Assembly (NCBI GenBank): GCA_027592945.1
Contig: JAQCJP010000007.1
Coordinates: forward strand, 1 to 37,063
Reading direction: 5' to 3'
From: Planctomycetota bacterium
GTDB taxonomy: Bacteria; Planctomycetota; Planctomycetia; Pirellulales; UBA1268
DNA length: 37,063 nucleotides
Each line of letters opens with the position of its first letter. The stretch's first letter is position 1. The position numbers and the translations under genes are program-made. Shown one piece after another: positions 1 to 7,771 of the stretch. The notes under the pieces are model-generated. The model did not search any database and was not told the DNA's origin. It saw only the letters and a program-made list of their open reading frames with translations.

Positions 1-311
1 TCGATGCCCGGCACCGCTTGGGCCGCGACCGCAGCCGGATCGACAGCCAGCGCGATCACGTTCGCCGCCAGCGACGGCAGCTCGCCGCCGGCCGGCGGCC
101 CCGCCGTGGCCAGCCCTGCGATCGCATACTCCGCCCGGATCGCATGGAGGGAGGCCGTCCGCTTGGCGTTGACGACACGGCCCTCCATGTCGATCAGTTG
201 CCAGCGGCGGTCGTGCTCGAGGGCCCCGCCGGGCAATAGGCCGGCCTGCATGACCGCGACCCCGTCGAGGCTCTTCACGGGATAGACGGTGATCCACTCG
301 AGCGTCGGCAT
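1..311 (-). CDS. MOSC N-terminal beta-barrel domain protein (partial, N-terminus only)
   Basis: This gene is absent from the ORF track because it runs off the left edge. Reading the minus strand from ATG at 311-309 gives about 103 residues beginning MPTLEWITVYPVKSLDG, then LPGGALEHDRRW and VNAKRT. The YPVKSL motif, the LEHDRRW segment and the N-A-K motif are hallmarks of the MOSC N-terminal domain (PF03476), found in molybdenum-cofactor sulfurase-like and YcbX-like proteins. Those proteins bind or transfer sulfur at molybdenum centres or act in reduction of N-hydroxylated compounds. The catalytic MOSC domain would lie outside the window, so the exact role cannot be assigned. It starts 17 nt after the stop of the M50-HlyD gene on the same strand and may share its transcript. 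No strong ribosome-binding site is visible. Family call is confident; function is not. Confidence 0.8.
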   Translation of the reverse strand, partial: MPTLEWITVYPVKSLDGVAVMQAGLLPGGALEHDRRWQLIDMEGRVVNAKRTASLHAIRAEYAIAGLATAGPPAGGELPSLAANVIALAVDPAAVAAQAVPGI

Positions 312-328
312 GACGAGAAACCACCGGT

Positions 329-2560
329 CTACATCCGGAAGTTGAAGGTCTGCCAGAGGAGCCGCAGGAGCCACTGGCCGACCGTCCGGCTGCCAACCTT
401 GATCCGGGCCGTGCCCCGCATCCCGGGCGTGAACACGCCCTTGGCGTCGTCGATCGTCATCAGGGCCTCGTAGCTCGTCGAGATCGGCATCTCCCGGCCC
501 GCCTCGTCGGTCTTGGTCGGCACCGGACCGCCCGCCTTGACACTGAGCCGCTCCGAGCCGGCCTCGATCTCGCTCTCGGCGATCTGATCGATCTGGCCCG
601 AGAAGGTCTGCCAGGGAAAGGCGTCGAGCTTGAGGTCGACCGGCTGGCCGTGCTGCACGAACTCAACCTCCGTCTGGTCGATCACCATCACCACTTCAAA
701 CCGCTCCCGGTCGCCGATCATGCAGAGGACCGTGCCCGGGGTGAAGGTCGCGCCGAGATTCTCCGGATCGAGGGCATGGCCGGTCCAGCCTGGCAGCCGG
801 CCGGAGGGGTCGGGCCGCTCGGGCACGCCCGGGGCCGGCAGGACAACGCCCGCCCGCGGGGCGACGAGCGTCAGCTCCTGGCGATCCCGCCGCTTGCGGG
901 CCAGTTGCTCGCCGAGGCTCTTGAGCGTCTCGCTGACGGTGCCGATCTCGAGGGCTGCCGAGGGATCGCTGTACCGCTCCCGCTGGAGGCTCGCCAGCCG
1001 GCTCTCGGCATCCCGCCGGCGGCCCTCAAGCTCGGCGATTTCGAGGTCGAGTTCCAGGCTCGAAAGCTCGGCGAGCGTCTGGCCCTTGACCACTTCCTCG
1101 TCGGGCTCGACGAGCAGTTTCTCCAGCCGCCCGGCCTCCGAGACATACACCGTCTCCTCGCCGCGGGGCCGCAGCTCCGCCGCACACCAGACCCGCTGGG
1201 GCAGCGGGATCAGGGCGATCGCCGCGATCACCAGGCCGGCCACCAGAATCGTCGTGGTCAGATTCGTCGCCTTCACCTCGTCTCGCCTCCCGGGAACCTT
1301 CAGAAACTTGATCATCCCCTGCATCGGCCGGACCACCAAGCCCCAGATCGCCGCCCCGGCCAGGATCTGGCCGATCACCTGGAGGCGATACGGTTTGAAG
1401 ACGTTCCAGACGAACAGGAAGATCGAAAGCGTCACGAACCAGCCGTAGAGGCTCGAGGCGACGGCATAGAAGGCGAACCAGCCGAGTTTCCGCTGCGGCA
1501 GGAAGGGATCGTCGGGCTGCTTGATCCCGAGACACCACTTCGAGGCCAGCCGGCCGAGGATCGTGGTCGCCTTCTGGCGGAGATTCGGAATCTCGAGGAC
1601 GTCGGAGAGGATGTAGTAGCCGTCGTAGCGGAGCAGCGGATTGGCGTTGAAGAGGATTGTCGAGACGCTCGAGACGAACATCACGTCGAGGCAGAGCTGG
1701 TTGAAGACGCCCGGATGGGAGTTCCACCAGAGGTAGGTCGCGATCGCGGCCAGGACCACCTCGACGTACATCCCGGCCGCCCCGATCGCCGCCCGCTTCC
1801 ACTTGCTGGGCAGCATCCAGCTGTCGGAGACATCGCAATAGAGGCAGGGCGTGAAGACGAGAATCATCACCCCCATCTCATGGCACTCACCCCCGTAATA
1901 CTTGCAGGAGAGGCCGTGGCCGAACTCATGGATCACCTTGGTCACGCCCAGGGCGATGGCGAGGTAAAGCCAGTTGCCCGTGGCGAAGAACTGATGGAAC
2001 TCGGGCAGCTTCGAGCGGAAGACATCGAAGTTGATCAGCACCAACAGCAGGGCCGAGAGGGCGAAGCTCATCAAGACGGCGATCGCCGCCGGTGAGAAGA
2101 TCCAGCCGAGCCAGGGATTGAGCCGCTCGAGCATCCAGTCGGGATCGATGCCGCGAAACCGCAGGGCCATCACGTTCGAGATCCAGGCGACCCACTCCTT
2201 CCACTTCCGCTGCCGCCGCCGCTCGAAGAGCTGCGGCCCCTGCCCCGGCCGGTCGCCGATCACCAGCCCCGAGCGATGCAGCGTGCTGACGAACCGGGCC
2301 AGCTCCTCGACCGTGATCCGGCGAGGTGGAAACCGCTCCTCGAACTGCTCCTTGAGATCCTCGAGGCTCGTCTGGCCGTCGAGCATCTCGAGGAGGGCAT
2401 ACTCCTCCGGCCGAAACCGGAAGTAGTGCAGCGAGATCGGGTCTTTGACGACAAACCAGGCCTGCCCCTGGTAGACCTGACGGTTGACGTCGAGATCCCC
2501 CCGCTTCCGCAGGCCGACCGGCCGCGTCGTGCTGGAGCGAAAGGCCTCGGCGGTGGCCAT
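329..2560 (-). CDS. PqqD-like / M50 zinc metallopeptidase / HlyD fusion membrane protein
   Basis: The product is a 743-residue membrane protein. The track shows 871 residues, but the likely start is ATG at 2560, which overlaps the upstream stop as TGATG. Residues 25-105 resemble a PqqD-like winged-helix segment. Membrane helices follow, with the site-2-protease zinc motif HEFGH at about 211-215 and the second motif NANPLLRYDGYY at about 305-316, so the M50 active-site residues are intact. A further helix near 436-452 leads into a HlyD-like barrel-sandwich half (VYVSEAGRLEKLLVEPDEEVVKG), a coiled coil, the second half and a beta-barrel region. M50 proteins cut substrates within or near the membrane; HlyD domains are periplasmic adaptors of secretion or efflux systems. 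It sits last of three genes with HlyD regions. I infer that it works with them in export, or in processing of a membrane or secreted substrate; the substrate is unknown. Confidence 0.85.
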   Translation of the reverse strand: MATAEAFRSSTTRPVGLRKRGDLDVNRQVYQGQAWFVVKDPISLHYFRFRPEEYALLEMLDGQTSLEDLKEQFEERFPPRRITVEELARFVSTLHRSGLVIGDRPGQGPQLFERRRQRKWKEWVAWISNVMALRFRGIDPDWMLERLNPWLGWIFSPAAIAVLMSFALSALLLVLINFDVFRSKLPEFHQFFATGNWLYLAIALGVTKVIHEFGHGLSCKYYGGECHEMGVMILVFTPCLYCDVSDSWMLPSKWKRAAIGAAGMYVEVVLAAIATYLWWNSHPGVFNQLCLDVMFVSSVSTILFNANPLLRYDGYYILSDVLEIPNLRQKATTILGRLASKWCLGIKQPDDPFLPQRKLGWFAFYAVASSLYGWFVTLSIFLFVWNVFKPYRLQVIGQILAGAAIWGLVVRPMQGMIKFLKVPGRRDEVKATNLTTTILVAGLVIAAIALIPLPQRVWCAAELRPRGEETVYVSEAGRLEKLLVEPDEEVVKGQTLAELSSLELDLEIAELEGRRRDAESRLASLQRERYSDPSAALEIGTVSETLKSLGEQLARKRRDRQELTLVAPRAGVVLPAPGVPERPDPSGRLPGWTGHALDPENLGATFTPGTVLCMIGDRERFEVVMVIDQTEVEFVQHGQPVDLKLDAFPWQTFSGQIDQIAESEIEAGSERLSVKAGGPVPTKTDEAGREMPISTSYEALMTIDDAKGVFTPGMRGTARIKVGSRTVGQWLLRLLWQTFNFRM

Positions 2561-3522
2561 CAGCGGGCCTCTCCGACCGGCTCCCCTGCTTCGAGCGCCC
2601 CCCCGGCTTCGATGGGCTCCTTCTTGGTCGCCGGCGGCAGTGGGGCCTGGGCCGAGTGGATCGTCATCGTGACGAACTGGCCGGCCCGCAGGAGCCACTC
2701 GCCGTCGTCCTGACGATTCTCGACCTCCGCCACCACCCGGTAGTTGCCGCTCTCCATCCGCGGCTTGACGTTGAAAATCCGGCCGGCGAACGATGCCTCC
2801 CGGCCGCCTGCCAGCTGGGCTGCGACCGTCACCGGCCGATCGCGGACATCGCCCGGATCGAAGCGGGCGGCATCGACGTAGCCCTCCACGTAGAGCCGGT
2901 CGGTACGAATCAGCCGGGCCAGCGGGTCGCCCGGCTGGAGCCACTCGCCCTCGTGGGCGAAGACCTCTTCGACCTCGCCGGCGAGCGGCGAGCGAATCAC
3001 CCGCCGCTCGATCGCCTTGTCGGCCGCCTCGACCTCGACCCCCTTGCTCGTCGCGTCAAGCGCGGCCAACTGCCGCTCGAGTTCGGCCTGCTCGATTTGG
3101 AGGCCGGTCTTCTCCCATTCGAGCTTGAGCCGCTCCCGCTCGACCTCGGTGACCGAGCCCGGGCTGCGGGCGTGGGAGTCCTCCGCCTTGCGGTAGGTCA
3201 TCTCGGCCACGCCCTGGGCCTTCTTCGAGTAGCGAACGTCGACGTCGCTCTCGGCCCGGGCCAGGGTCTGATCGTGTTCCGCCTGGGCCCGCCGCTTCTC
3301 CATCTGCGGCTGGTCGTCATCGATCTTGGCGAGCACGTCGCCCTTCGCGACCACCGCCCCCTGCCGGATAACCAGCGTGACCACGACGCCCGGCTCGCGA
3401 GCCGGCACCTCGACCTCGTCGATCAGCGACACCAGGCAGCCCTCGATCACCGGCTCGGCCGGCTCTGCGGACACCGCCACGACACCCCAAATCAGACAGC
3501 AGAGAACAGCCAGCAGCGGCAT
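2560..3522 (-). CDS. HlyD-family periplasmic adaptor (secreted)
   Basis: The product is a 320-residue membrane-fusion-type protein. I chose ATG at 3522, not the track start at 3594. It gives a clean signal peptide (MPLLAVLCCLIWGVVAVSA) and has a GGAG site overlapping the upstream stop (TAGGAGCCTTGCGATG). The first lipoyl-like half (EVPAREPGVVVTLVIRQGAV) lies near residues 35-65. A charged coiled-coil hairpin follows, then the second half (VIRSPLAGEVEEVFAHEGEW) and a beta-barrel region ending around VTMTI. Unlike its two neighbours it has no extra fused domain. Its stop overlaps the start of the M50 fusion by one base, indicating translational coupling. Family knowledge: HlyD/RND adaptors bridge inner-membrane pumps to outer-membrane channels, but neither partner is encoded nearby. 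The partner is therefore unknown, possibly the M50 fusion itself. Confidence 0.85.
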   Translation of the reverse strand: MPLLAVLCCLIWGVVAVSAEPAEPVIEGCLVSLIDEVEVPAREPGVVVTLVIRQGAVVAKGDVLAKIDDDQPQMEKRRAQAEHDQTLARAESDVDVRYSKKAQGVAEMTYRKAEDSHARSPGSVTEVERERLKLEWEKTGLQIEQAELERQLAALDATSKGVEVEAADKAIERRVIRSPLAGEVEEVFAHEGEWLQPGDPLARLIRTDRLYVEGYVDAARFDPGDVRDRPVTVAAQLAGGREASFAGRIFNVKPRMESGNYRVVAEVENRQDDGEWLLRAGQFVTMTIHSAQAPLPPATKKEPIEAGGALEAGEPVGEAR

Positions 3523-3532
3523 CGCAAGGCTC

Positions 3533-5620
3533 CTACCAGAGACGGAACAGGATCTGGGTCTGAATGAATGACAGCAGGTCGTGAAACCAGACATAGCCGA
3601 GCGGCTGCTTGCCGCAGGCGATCCTCGCCGTCACGGTCGCTCCGGCACCGAGTTCCTCCTTCTCGTGGCGGTCGGGATCGATCGTGACCCGCACGAGCAC
3701 GGTGTTGCCCTCCTCGCCGCGAACCTCTGCCTGCTCGTGGATCTCCTCAACGACGCCGTGATGCCGGGTGCCGGGATCGGTGGCGAGGATGTAGTCGACC
3801 TCCAGGTCGCGGCCCTCCTCACGGGCCGCAACGGCCGCTCGGTTCACATGGCCGAGCCGGTCGTCTGGCATCTGCACTTCGAGCTCCCAGGGACCGGTCT
3901 TGTCGGCGACGCTCATCAAGACCTGCCCCTTCTCGACCGGCCGCAGCAGGAGCCTGTCGCGAACCTGCCAGGTGACGATCACGCCGTCGATCGGGCTCTT
4001 GACCTCGAGATCCTGCCGGCGGGCCTCCCAAAGCTTAAGCTGCTCCTCGAGGCTCTCGATTTCTCGCTCGAGCTGCGCCGCCCGGCCCGCAAGCCGGACC
4101 TTCTCATCCGCCGAGATCTTCTGATCTTCCAGGAGTGAGCGGCGGGTAGCCCGCAGCTGCTCCGTACTCGACGCCCGCCGGCCGAGCACATCGGCCAGGG
4201 CAACGTCCACCTCGGTGTTGCGGAGCCGGGCCAGCACCTGCCCTTCCTCCACCGCCACCCCGTGGCGAACGTCATCCGCAAGCCACTCGACGACGCCATC
4301 GATCCCCGCAAAGACCTCGCGGCGTTCGACCGGCTCGAGCGTGCCCTTCCCCTCGAGCCGCAACTCGGCCGGAATGAAGACCATCGCGAGAACTGCCGCC
4401 AGCAGCACGAGCCCGGCGAGCACCGTCTTGGGAAGGTTCCGGGCTGTGGTCAGTGCCTTCGACTTGCCGGCCAGGTTGATCAGCGGATAGAGCGGCAGGC
4501 CGGTGTGGTCGAGGGCGTTGGCCAGGGCCACCTTGCCATGCTCGGCGACCAGTTCAACGCGGGCCTTGCGGCCGGCGTCGACGATGCTGGCCTGAAACCA
4601 CTCCACGACGAGCGCCCCGATCGGATCGGGGGCGGTGGGCGGGGCCGCCTCGGCCTTCGCGACAGCGACCGCGTCGACGCCGCCCGGCTTGACGACGGGC
4701 GTCGACCGCGGCTTTTCCAGCGGAATGATCGCCAGAGCGGTGGCGTGCGACTCGTCGATATAGTTTTCGAGTTCCTCCTCGATCTGCGGCGGCAGCTCCC
4801 GGGAGGGGTCGGGATGCCAGAGCGGCTCCCCTGCCCGAGCCACCACCCGGACGAGCGCCTCCACCGCCTGGACGTCGTTGGCCCGCCGCTCGACGCTCTC
4901 CTGACCGCTGACCGCCTCGAGCCGCAGCTGCCGGCGGCGGCGGACGAGCACCCCGACCCGGTCGCAGCCGATGATCCGGCGGCCCTCGTTGGCCAACACG
5001 AAGGCCGTCGCCACCGGGTCGAGCGACTCGTGTACCGCGCGGGCAAATCGCTCCACCTGGGCCAGGGCCGATTGCTGGGTCGAGAGGGCCGTCATCTGCT
5101 GCCGCTGCAGATAGTCACCCGCCACCACCGCCAGTTGCTGCAGGAAGACGAGATACCCCCGCTCCACCTGCTCGTCCTGGGGCCTTTGGAAGACCTCGAT
5201 CAACCCCGCCCGATTGCCCTCCCGCTCGATCGGCACGGCAATCAGGGAGAGGGCCGTCGTGTTGGCCGCCAGCGGCTTGCCGTCACCCCCGCTCACCTGC
5301 GAGCCCGGCGGCACGACCACGCCTGTCGGACTCCCGAGCAGGGCCTGAACAAGTTTCAGGTGGTCCTGCTCGGCCTGCGGCGAGCCGGTGACTCCCGTTT
5401 CAGCCAACCCGGCATGACAGACCGGCTCGGCCGCCTGCCCCTCGCGGGCGACCCAGACGAGCCCCCCGACCGCCTCCATCGCCCGTAGGATCCGGTCGAG
5501 GAGGGCGGAGAAGAACTCCGCCTCGGCCATCTCACCCCGCGAGAGCGCATCGACCTCCGCCACGAGCGCACGAATCTGCTCGCGGGCCCTGTAGACCTCC
5601 TGGGATTCGTCGATACTCAT
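3533..5620 (-). CDS. GAF-like sensor / HlyD fusion protein
   Basis: The product has 695 residues. The N-terminal 380 residues are predicted cytoplasmic and contain two GAF-like regions, about 35-170 (VGGLVWVAREG, LSLIAVPIEREGNRAGLIEVF) and 190-345 (CDRVGVLVRRRRQLRLEAVSG, ALAIIPLE, GALVVEWFQ). A single membrane helix follows at about 397-416. The C-terminal part is a HlyD adaptor, with one lipoyl-like half near 435-470 (VFAGIDGVVEWLADDV), a coiled coil at 480-540, and the second half (LEVKSPIDGVIVTWQVRD). GAF domains bind small ligands or mediate protein contacts, so the architecture suggests a cytoplasmic signal input to a periplasmic adaptor. It begins 26 nt after the DUF3467 gene and ends 10 nt before the hlyD start. 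No strong ribosome-binding site precedes the ATG. The GAF assignment rests on pattern only; the HlyD part is firmer. Confidence 0.75.
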   Translation of the reverse strand: MSIDESQEVYRAREQIRALVAEVDALSRGEMAEAEFFSALLDRILRAMEAVGGLVWVAREGQAAEPVCHAGLAETGVTGSPQAEQDHLKLVQALLGSPTGVVVPPGSQVSGGDGKPLAANTTALSLIAVPIEREGNRAGLIEVFQRPQDEQVERGYLVFLQQLAVVAGDYLQRQQMTALSTQQSALAQVERFARAVHESLDPVATAFVLANEGRRIIGCDRVGVLVRRRRQLRLEAVSGQESVERRANDVQAVEALVRVVARAGEPLWHPDPSRELPPQIEEELENYIDESHATALAIIPLEKPRSTPVVKPGGVDAVAVAKAEAAPPTAPDPIGALVVEWFQASIVDAGRKARVELVAEHGKVALANALDHTGLPLYPLINLAGKSKALTTARNLPKTVLAGLVLLAAVLAMVFIPAELRLEGKGTLEPVERREVFAGIDGVVEWLADDVRHGVAVEEGQVLARLRNTEVDVALADVLGRRASSTEQLRATRRSLLEDQKISADEKVRLAGRAAQLEREIESLEEQLKLWEARRQDLEVKSPIDGVIVTWQVRDRLLLRPVEKGQVLMSVADKTGPWELEVQMPDDRLGHVNRAAVAAREEGRDLEVDYILATDPGTRHHGVVEEIHEQAEVRGEEGNTVLVRVTIDPDRHEKEELGAGATVTARIACGKQPLGYVWFHDLLSFIQTQILFRLW

Positions 5621-5646
5621 GGCGGACCGGCTGGATGACGGCGGAA

Positions 5647-5976
5647 TCAGGCCTTCGCCGGGGGAGCCTGCTGGGGCTTGACCCGCTTCTGGACGTCGGT
5701 CTCAAGCGTGCCGAAGGCCTGCTCGTGACGAGCCACCGCATGGCCCAACGCGTAGGCAAGCCGCTTGGCGGTGAAGAAGTTGACGATGATCCGCTGCGTC
5801 AACTGGATCGTCTCCGGCGAGTTGCCGCCCACCTGCTTGTTGAGGCCGAAGTCGACGATCAGTTCCTCAGGCGTCCCGGTGACCCGGCAGAAGTTGGCGT
5901 AGGTAGCGGCGATGTGCGACTCATCGACGGGCACCTGGACGGGTTCAGGACGGGGGGACTGCTGCTCTTCGGCCAT
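5647..5976 (-). CDS. DUF3467 family protein
   Basis: The product is a small, soluble 109-residue protein. The track start at 6249 is too far upstream. ATG at 5976 is preceded by GGAG about eight bases away and gives MAEEQQSPRPEP. The core, VDESHIAATYANFCRVTGTPEELIVDFGLN followed by the segment containing RIIVNFFTAKRLAYAL, matches the DUF3467 family. Those are short proteins of about 100 residues with no established function, found across bacteria and common in Planctomycetes. There is no signal peptide or membrane segment. It is the first gene of the HlyD/M50 operon, 26 nt before the GAF-HlyD gene, so I infer that it is a cytoplasmic accessory or regulator of that system. Family call is good; role is conjecture. 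Confidence 0.8.
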   Translation of the reverse strand: MAEEQQSPRPEPVQVPVDESHIAATYANFCRVTGTPEELIVDFGLNKQVGGNSPETIQLTQRIIVNFFTAKRLAYALGHAVARHEQAFGTLETDVQKRVKPQQAPPAKA

Positions 5977-6060
5977 GGAAATCTCCGCAACTTGTTTGGA
6001 AAGCATCGGCACCATCGCTCCCCACCAGACAGTGGGATTCGAACGACAGCGTAGGGCGAA

Positions 6061-6090
6061 AGTGTAACACCATCCTTCAGCGGGGGCCAA
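6061..6090 (-). promoter_or_regulatory. possible sigma70-like promoter for the DUF3467/HlyD operon
   Basis: On the minus strand, TTGGCC (6090-6085) is followed after 18 bases by TACACT (6066-6061), upstream of the DUF3467 start at 5976. The spacing is one base longer than ideal and the -35 match is partial. The site also overlaps the 3' end of the upstream membrane-protein gene. It is the best candidate in this 100-nt gap but could be chance. Confidence 0.25.
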
Positions 6091-7027
6091 CGCTGGGCGA
6101 GGCCCGCCCGCCCTCGTCATCGCCCGGCTGCCCGAGGGCGGTCGCCAGCCGCATACCGCCCTGCCGCTCCAGCCACTCTGATGACACAAATCGCCGGAAA
6201 ATCGATCGGCATGAGCGTACGGCATCCCGTTCCCAGCCCCACCCGGCATCGTGCGGAAGGATCTCTACACCGGCAAACGAAAGCCGGCATGGCCAGCCTT
6301 TGGAGGAGGCGATGGTGTTGAACCGTTCAGTGATTCGCAGGGTCCAGGCAGCTCCCAAAGTCTCGCGGAGCGCCAGAAACGGCCGCTCGATCGCTGCGGC
6401 CACGCCGCCGGCTTGATCGGCCGCTGCCGCTGGTCGCCAGAGCGATTGTCCGACCGCCAGAACCGCCCCGCAGGCGACCGCCAAGCCACCGACGGCATCG
6501 AGCCAAGCGGCCGGGGCGGTCGCATCGGCAAAGCCCCGCACCACTGGCCAGATCAACGCCAACTGGCCACCGGCCACCAGCGTCGCCGCGAGGCCGTGCC
6601 GCGTCGCGACGAAGTTCAGCCAGCCGACCACGACCAGCACGACGAGCAGGACACGCTCGATCATGTGCACATCAGGCATGCTGCCGGGCCGCACCAGGAC
6701 AGCCGAAACTGCCGGCAGCATCAGCACGCCTGCCAGCGTGGCGACGATGAACTGCCAGACCCCGTGCTGCGGCCGCTTGGCTCCCAAGAGCGAGGCGGCC
6801 GGGCAGACTGCCAGGGCAGCGACGATGAGTCGCGTGGCCGCTGCGGCGGAGGGCTCAGTGAGCCAGCCGACCGCCAACGCGGCAGACTCACCAGCCAGAG
6901 CCGCAGCCGCCACAACCGCCCAGGCGGCCGCCGGCACGGCTGTTGTGCCGCGGGCGAGAAAGCAGCCCGCGGCCGCGGCGAGGGCGGTGACAATCGCGGC
7001 AGCGAGCATGAGGGCGGGTGGGGGCAT
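6077..7027 (-). CDS. polytopic membrane protein of unknown function
   Basis: The product is 316 residues from ATG at 7027. The track start at 7129 adds an implausible proline-rich leader. Roughly the first 200 residues are a succession of hydrophobic segments rich in Ala, Val and Leu (for example LMLAAAIVTALAAAAGCFLA and ERVLLVVLVVVGWLNFVA), consistent with about six to eight membrane helices. The C-terminal 90 residues are soluble and include LRITERFNTIASSKGWP and LPHDAGWGWERDAVRSCRS. I do not recognise a family. It is read in the same direction as the DUF3467/HlyD operon and ends 100 nt before it. No strong ribosome-binding site precedes the chosen start. Codon use matches the surrounding genes, so the gene is likely real. 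Confidence 0.6.
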   Translation of the reverse strand: MPPPALMLAAAIVTALAAAAGCFLARGTTAVPAAAWAVVAAAALAGESAALAVGWLTEPSAAAATRLIVAALAVCPAASLLGAKRPQHGVWQFIVATLAGVLMLPAVSAVLVRPGSMPDVHMIERVLLVVLVVVGWLNFVATRHGLAATLVAGGQLALIWPVVRGFADATAPAAWLDAVGGLAVACGAVLAVGQSLWRPAAAADQAGGVAAAIERPFLALRETLGAAWTLRITERFNTIASSKGWPCRLSFAGVEILPHDAGWGWERDAVRSCRSIFRRFVSSEWLERQGGMRLATALGQPGDDEGGRASPSVGPR

Positions 7028-7071
7028 CGTGGATACTGTAGTTGGCGAACGGGGGTTTGGTGGTAGTGGAA

Positions 7072-7162
7072 GCGGATTGGGCGTGTCGGTGGTGAGCGAG
7101 TGATGGCAATCAGGTGTTGAGCGGCCCAACGGCCCGCCGTCCCCCCGGCTCGCGCCGAGGGG
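7072..7162 (+). repeat. composite intergenic repeat, copy 1 (23-nt block plus GC hairpin)
   Basis: This copy consists of the block GCGGATTGGGCGTGTCGGTG... (7072-7094), a 46-nt non-conserved middle, and the inverted repeat CCCCCCGGC-TCGC-GCCGAGGGG (7141-7162, nine pairs with one C/A mismatch) followed by CTTCTCT. Copy 2 lies at 20218-20312 in the same order and orientation. This copy sits between divergently transcribed genes, so the hairpin cannot be a simple terminator for either neighbour. Confidence 0.75.
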
Positions 7163-7291
7163 CTTCTCTGGGTTGGGTTGTGGCGATGATGGCGGTTGCG
7201 AAGGATGGCGGCGGCTGGCTGCCGAAGCGACCAGTGAAAGGCCGATGCCTCCATTGCACTCTCCCTTCCGGCCCCCCTTCCAGAAATCACC

Positions 7292-7723
7292 ATGTCGTTC
7301 TTCGTTCAGCCGCTGGCCCGGCGGCTCGCCTCGCTGGCGGTTGTCACCGTCACCGTCGCGGCCGCCGACTGCCCCGCGATCGAGATGTTCACCTTCTTCG
7401 GCGACGGCGGCCGGATCGGTCTGCCGAGCCTCGAAGTGCCGATTGAGGCCTACCCCGGCATCCCACTGCGGAGCGACCGGCTGCGGGCCCGCCGACGGGC
7501 GATGCGGATGGGACCCGGGGCAGCGGTCAGGATCGGGCCGCCGGGCTATGCCCGCGGGATCACCATCCGGGCAATGCCGCCGGCAGGCCAGCCGGCGACG
7601 ATGCCGGCGGAGCGGGTCGTTCCGTCGCCGGAACCGACCGCCGCCCCCGAACCGCCCGCCCTCGACGATCTCGGCCCGGCGCGGGATTCGATTGAGGAGG
7701 TGCCCGCCCCGCCGGCGGAGTAA
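7292..7723 (+). CDS. small secreted protein of unknown function
   Basis: The product is 143 residues. The N-terminus (RRLASLAVVTVTVAAADC) looks like a signal peptide. The mature part has an aromatic/glycine patch (IEMFTFFGDGGRIGLP), an arginine-rich stretch (RLRARRRAMRMG) and a long Pro/Ala/Glu-rich tail ending VPAPPAE, so much of it may be disordered. I recognise no domain. It is a single gene read divergently from the membrane-protein gene at 7027 and convergently with the TPR gene at 7772. A composite repeat lies about 130 nt upstream. No strong ribosome-binding site is present. GC-rich third positions support coding, but a real gene is less certain here than elsewhere. Confidence 0.55.
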   Translation: MSFFVQPLARRLASLAVVTVTVAAADCPAIEMFTFFGDGGRIGLPSLEVPIEAYPGIPLRSDRLRARRRAMRMGPGAAVRIGPPGYARGITIRAMPPAGQPATMPAERVVPSPEPTAAPEPPALDDLGPARDSIEEVPAPPAE

Positions 7724-7771
7724 ACCGCGGCGGGACGGACGAACCTTGTACGAAACGCCGCCAGCTGACGC

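Noticed and set aside
650-2095. 481-residue plus-strand ORF
   Set aside because: It is antisense to the M50-HlyD gene. Its composition is low-complexity and no motif is recognisable.
2561-2944. N-terminal extension of the M50 protein in the 871-residue ORF
   Set aside because: The extra 128 residues are the out-of-frame reading of the hlyD gene. The TGATG overlap gives a better start at 2560.
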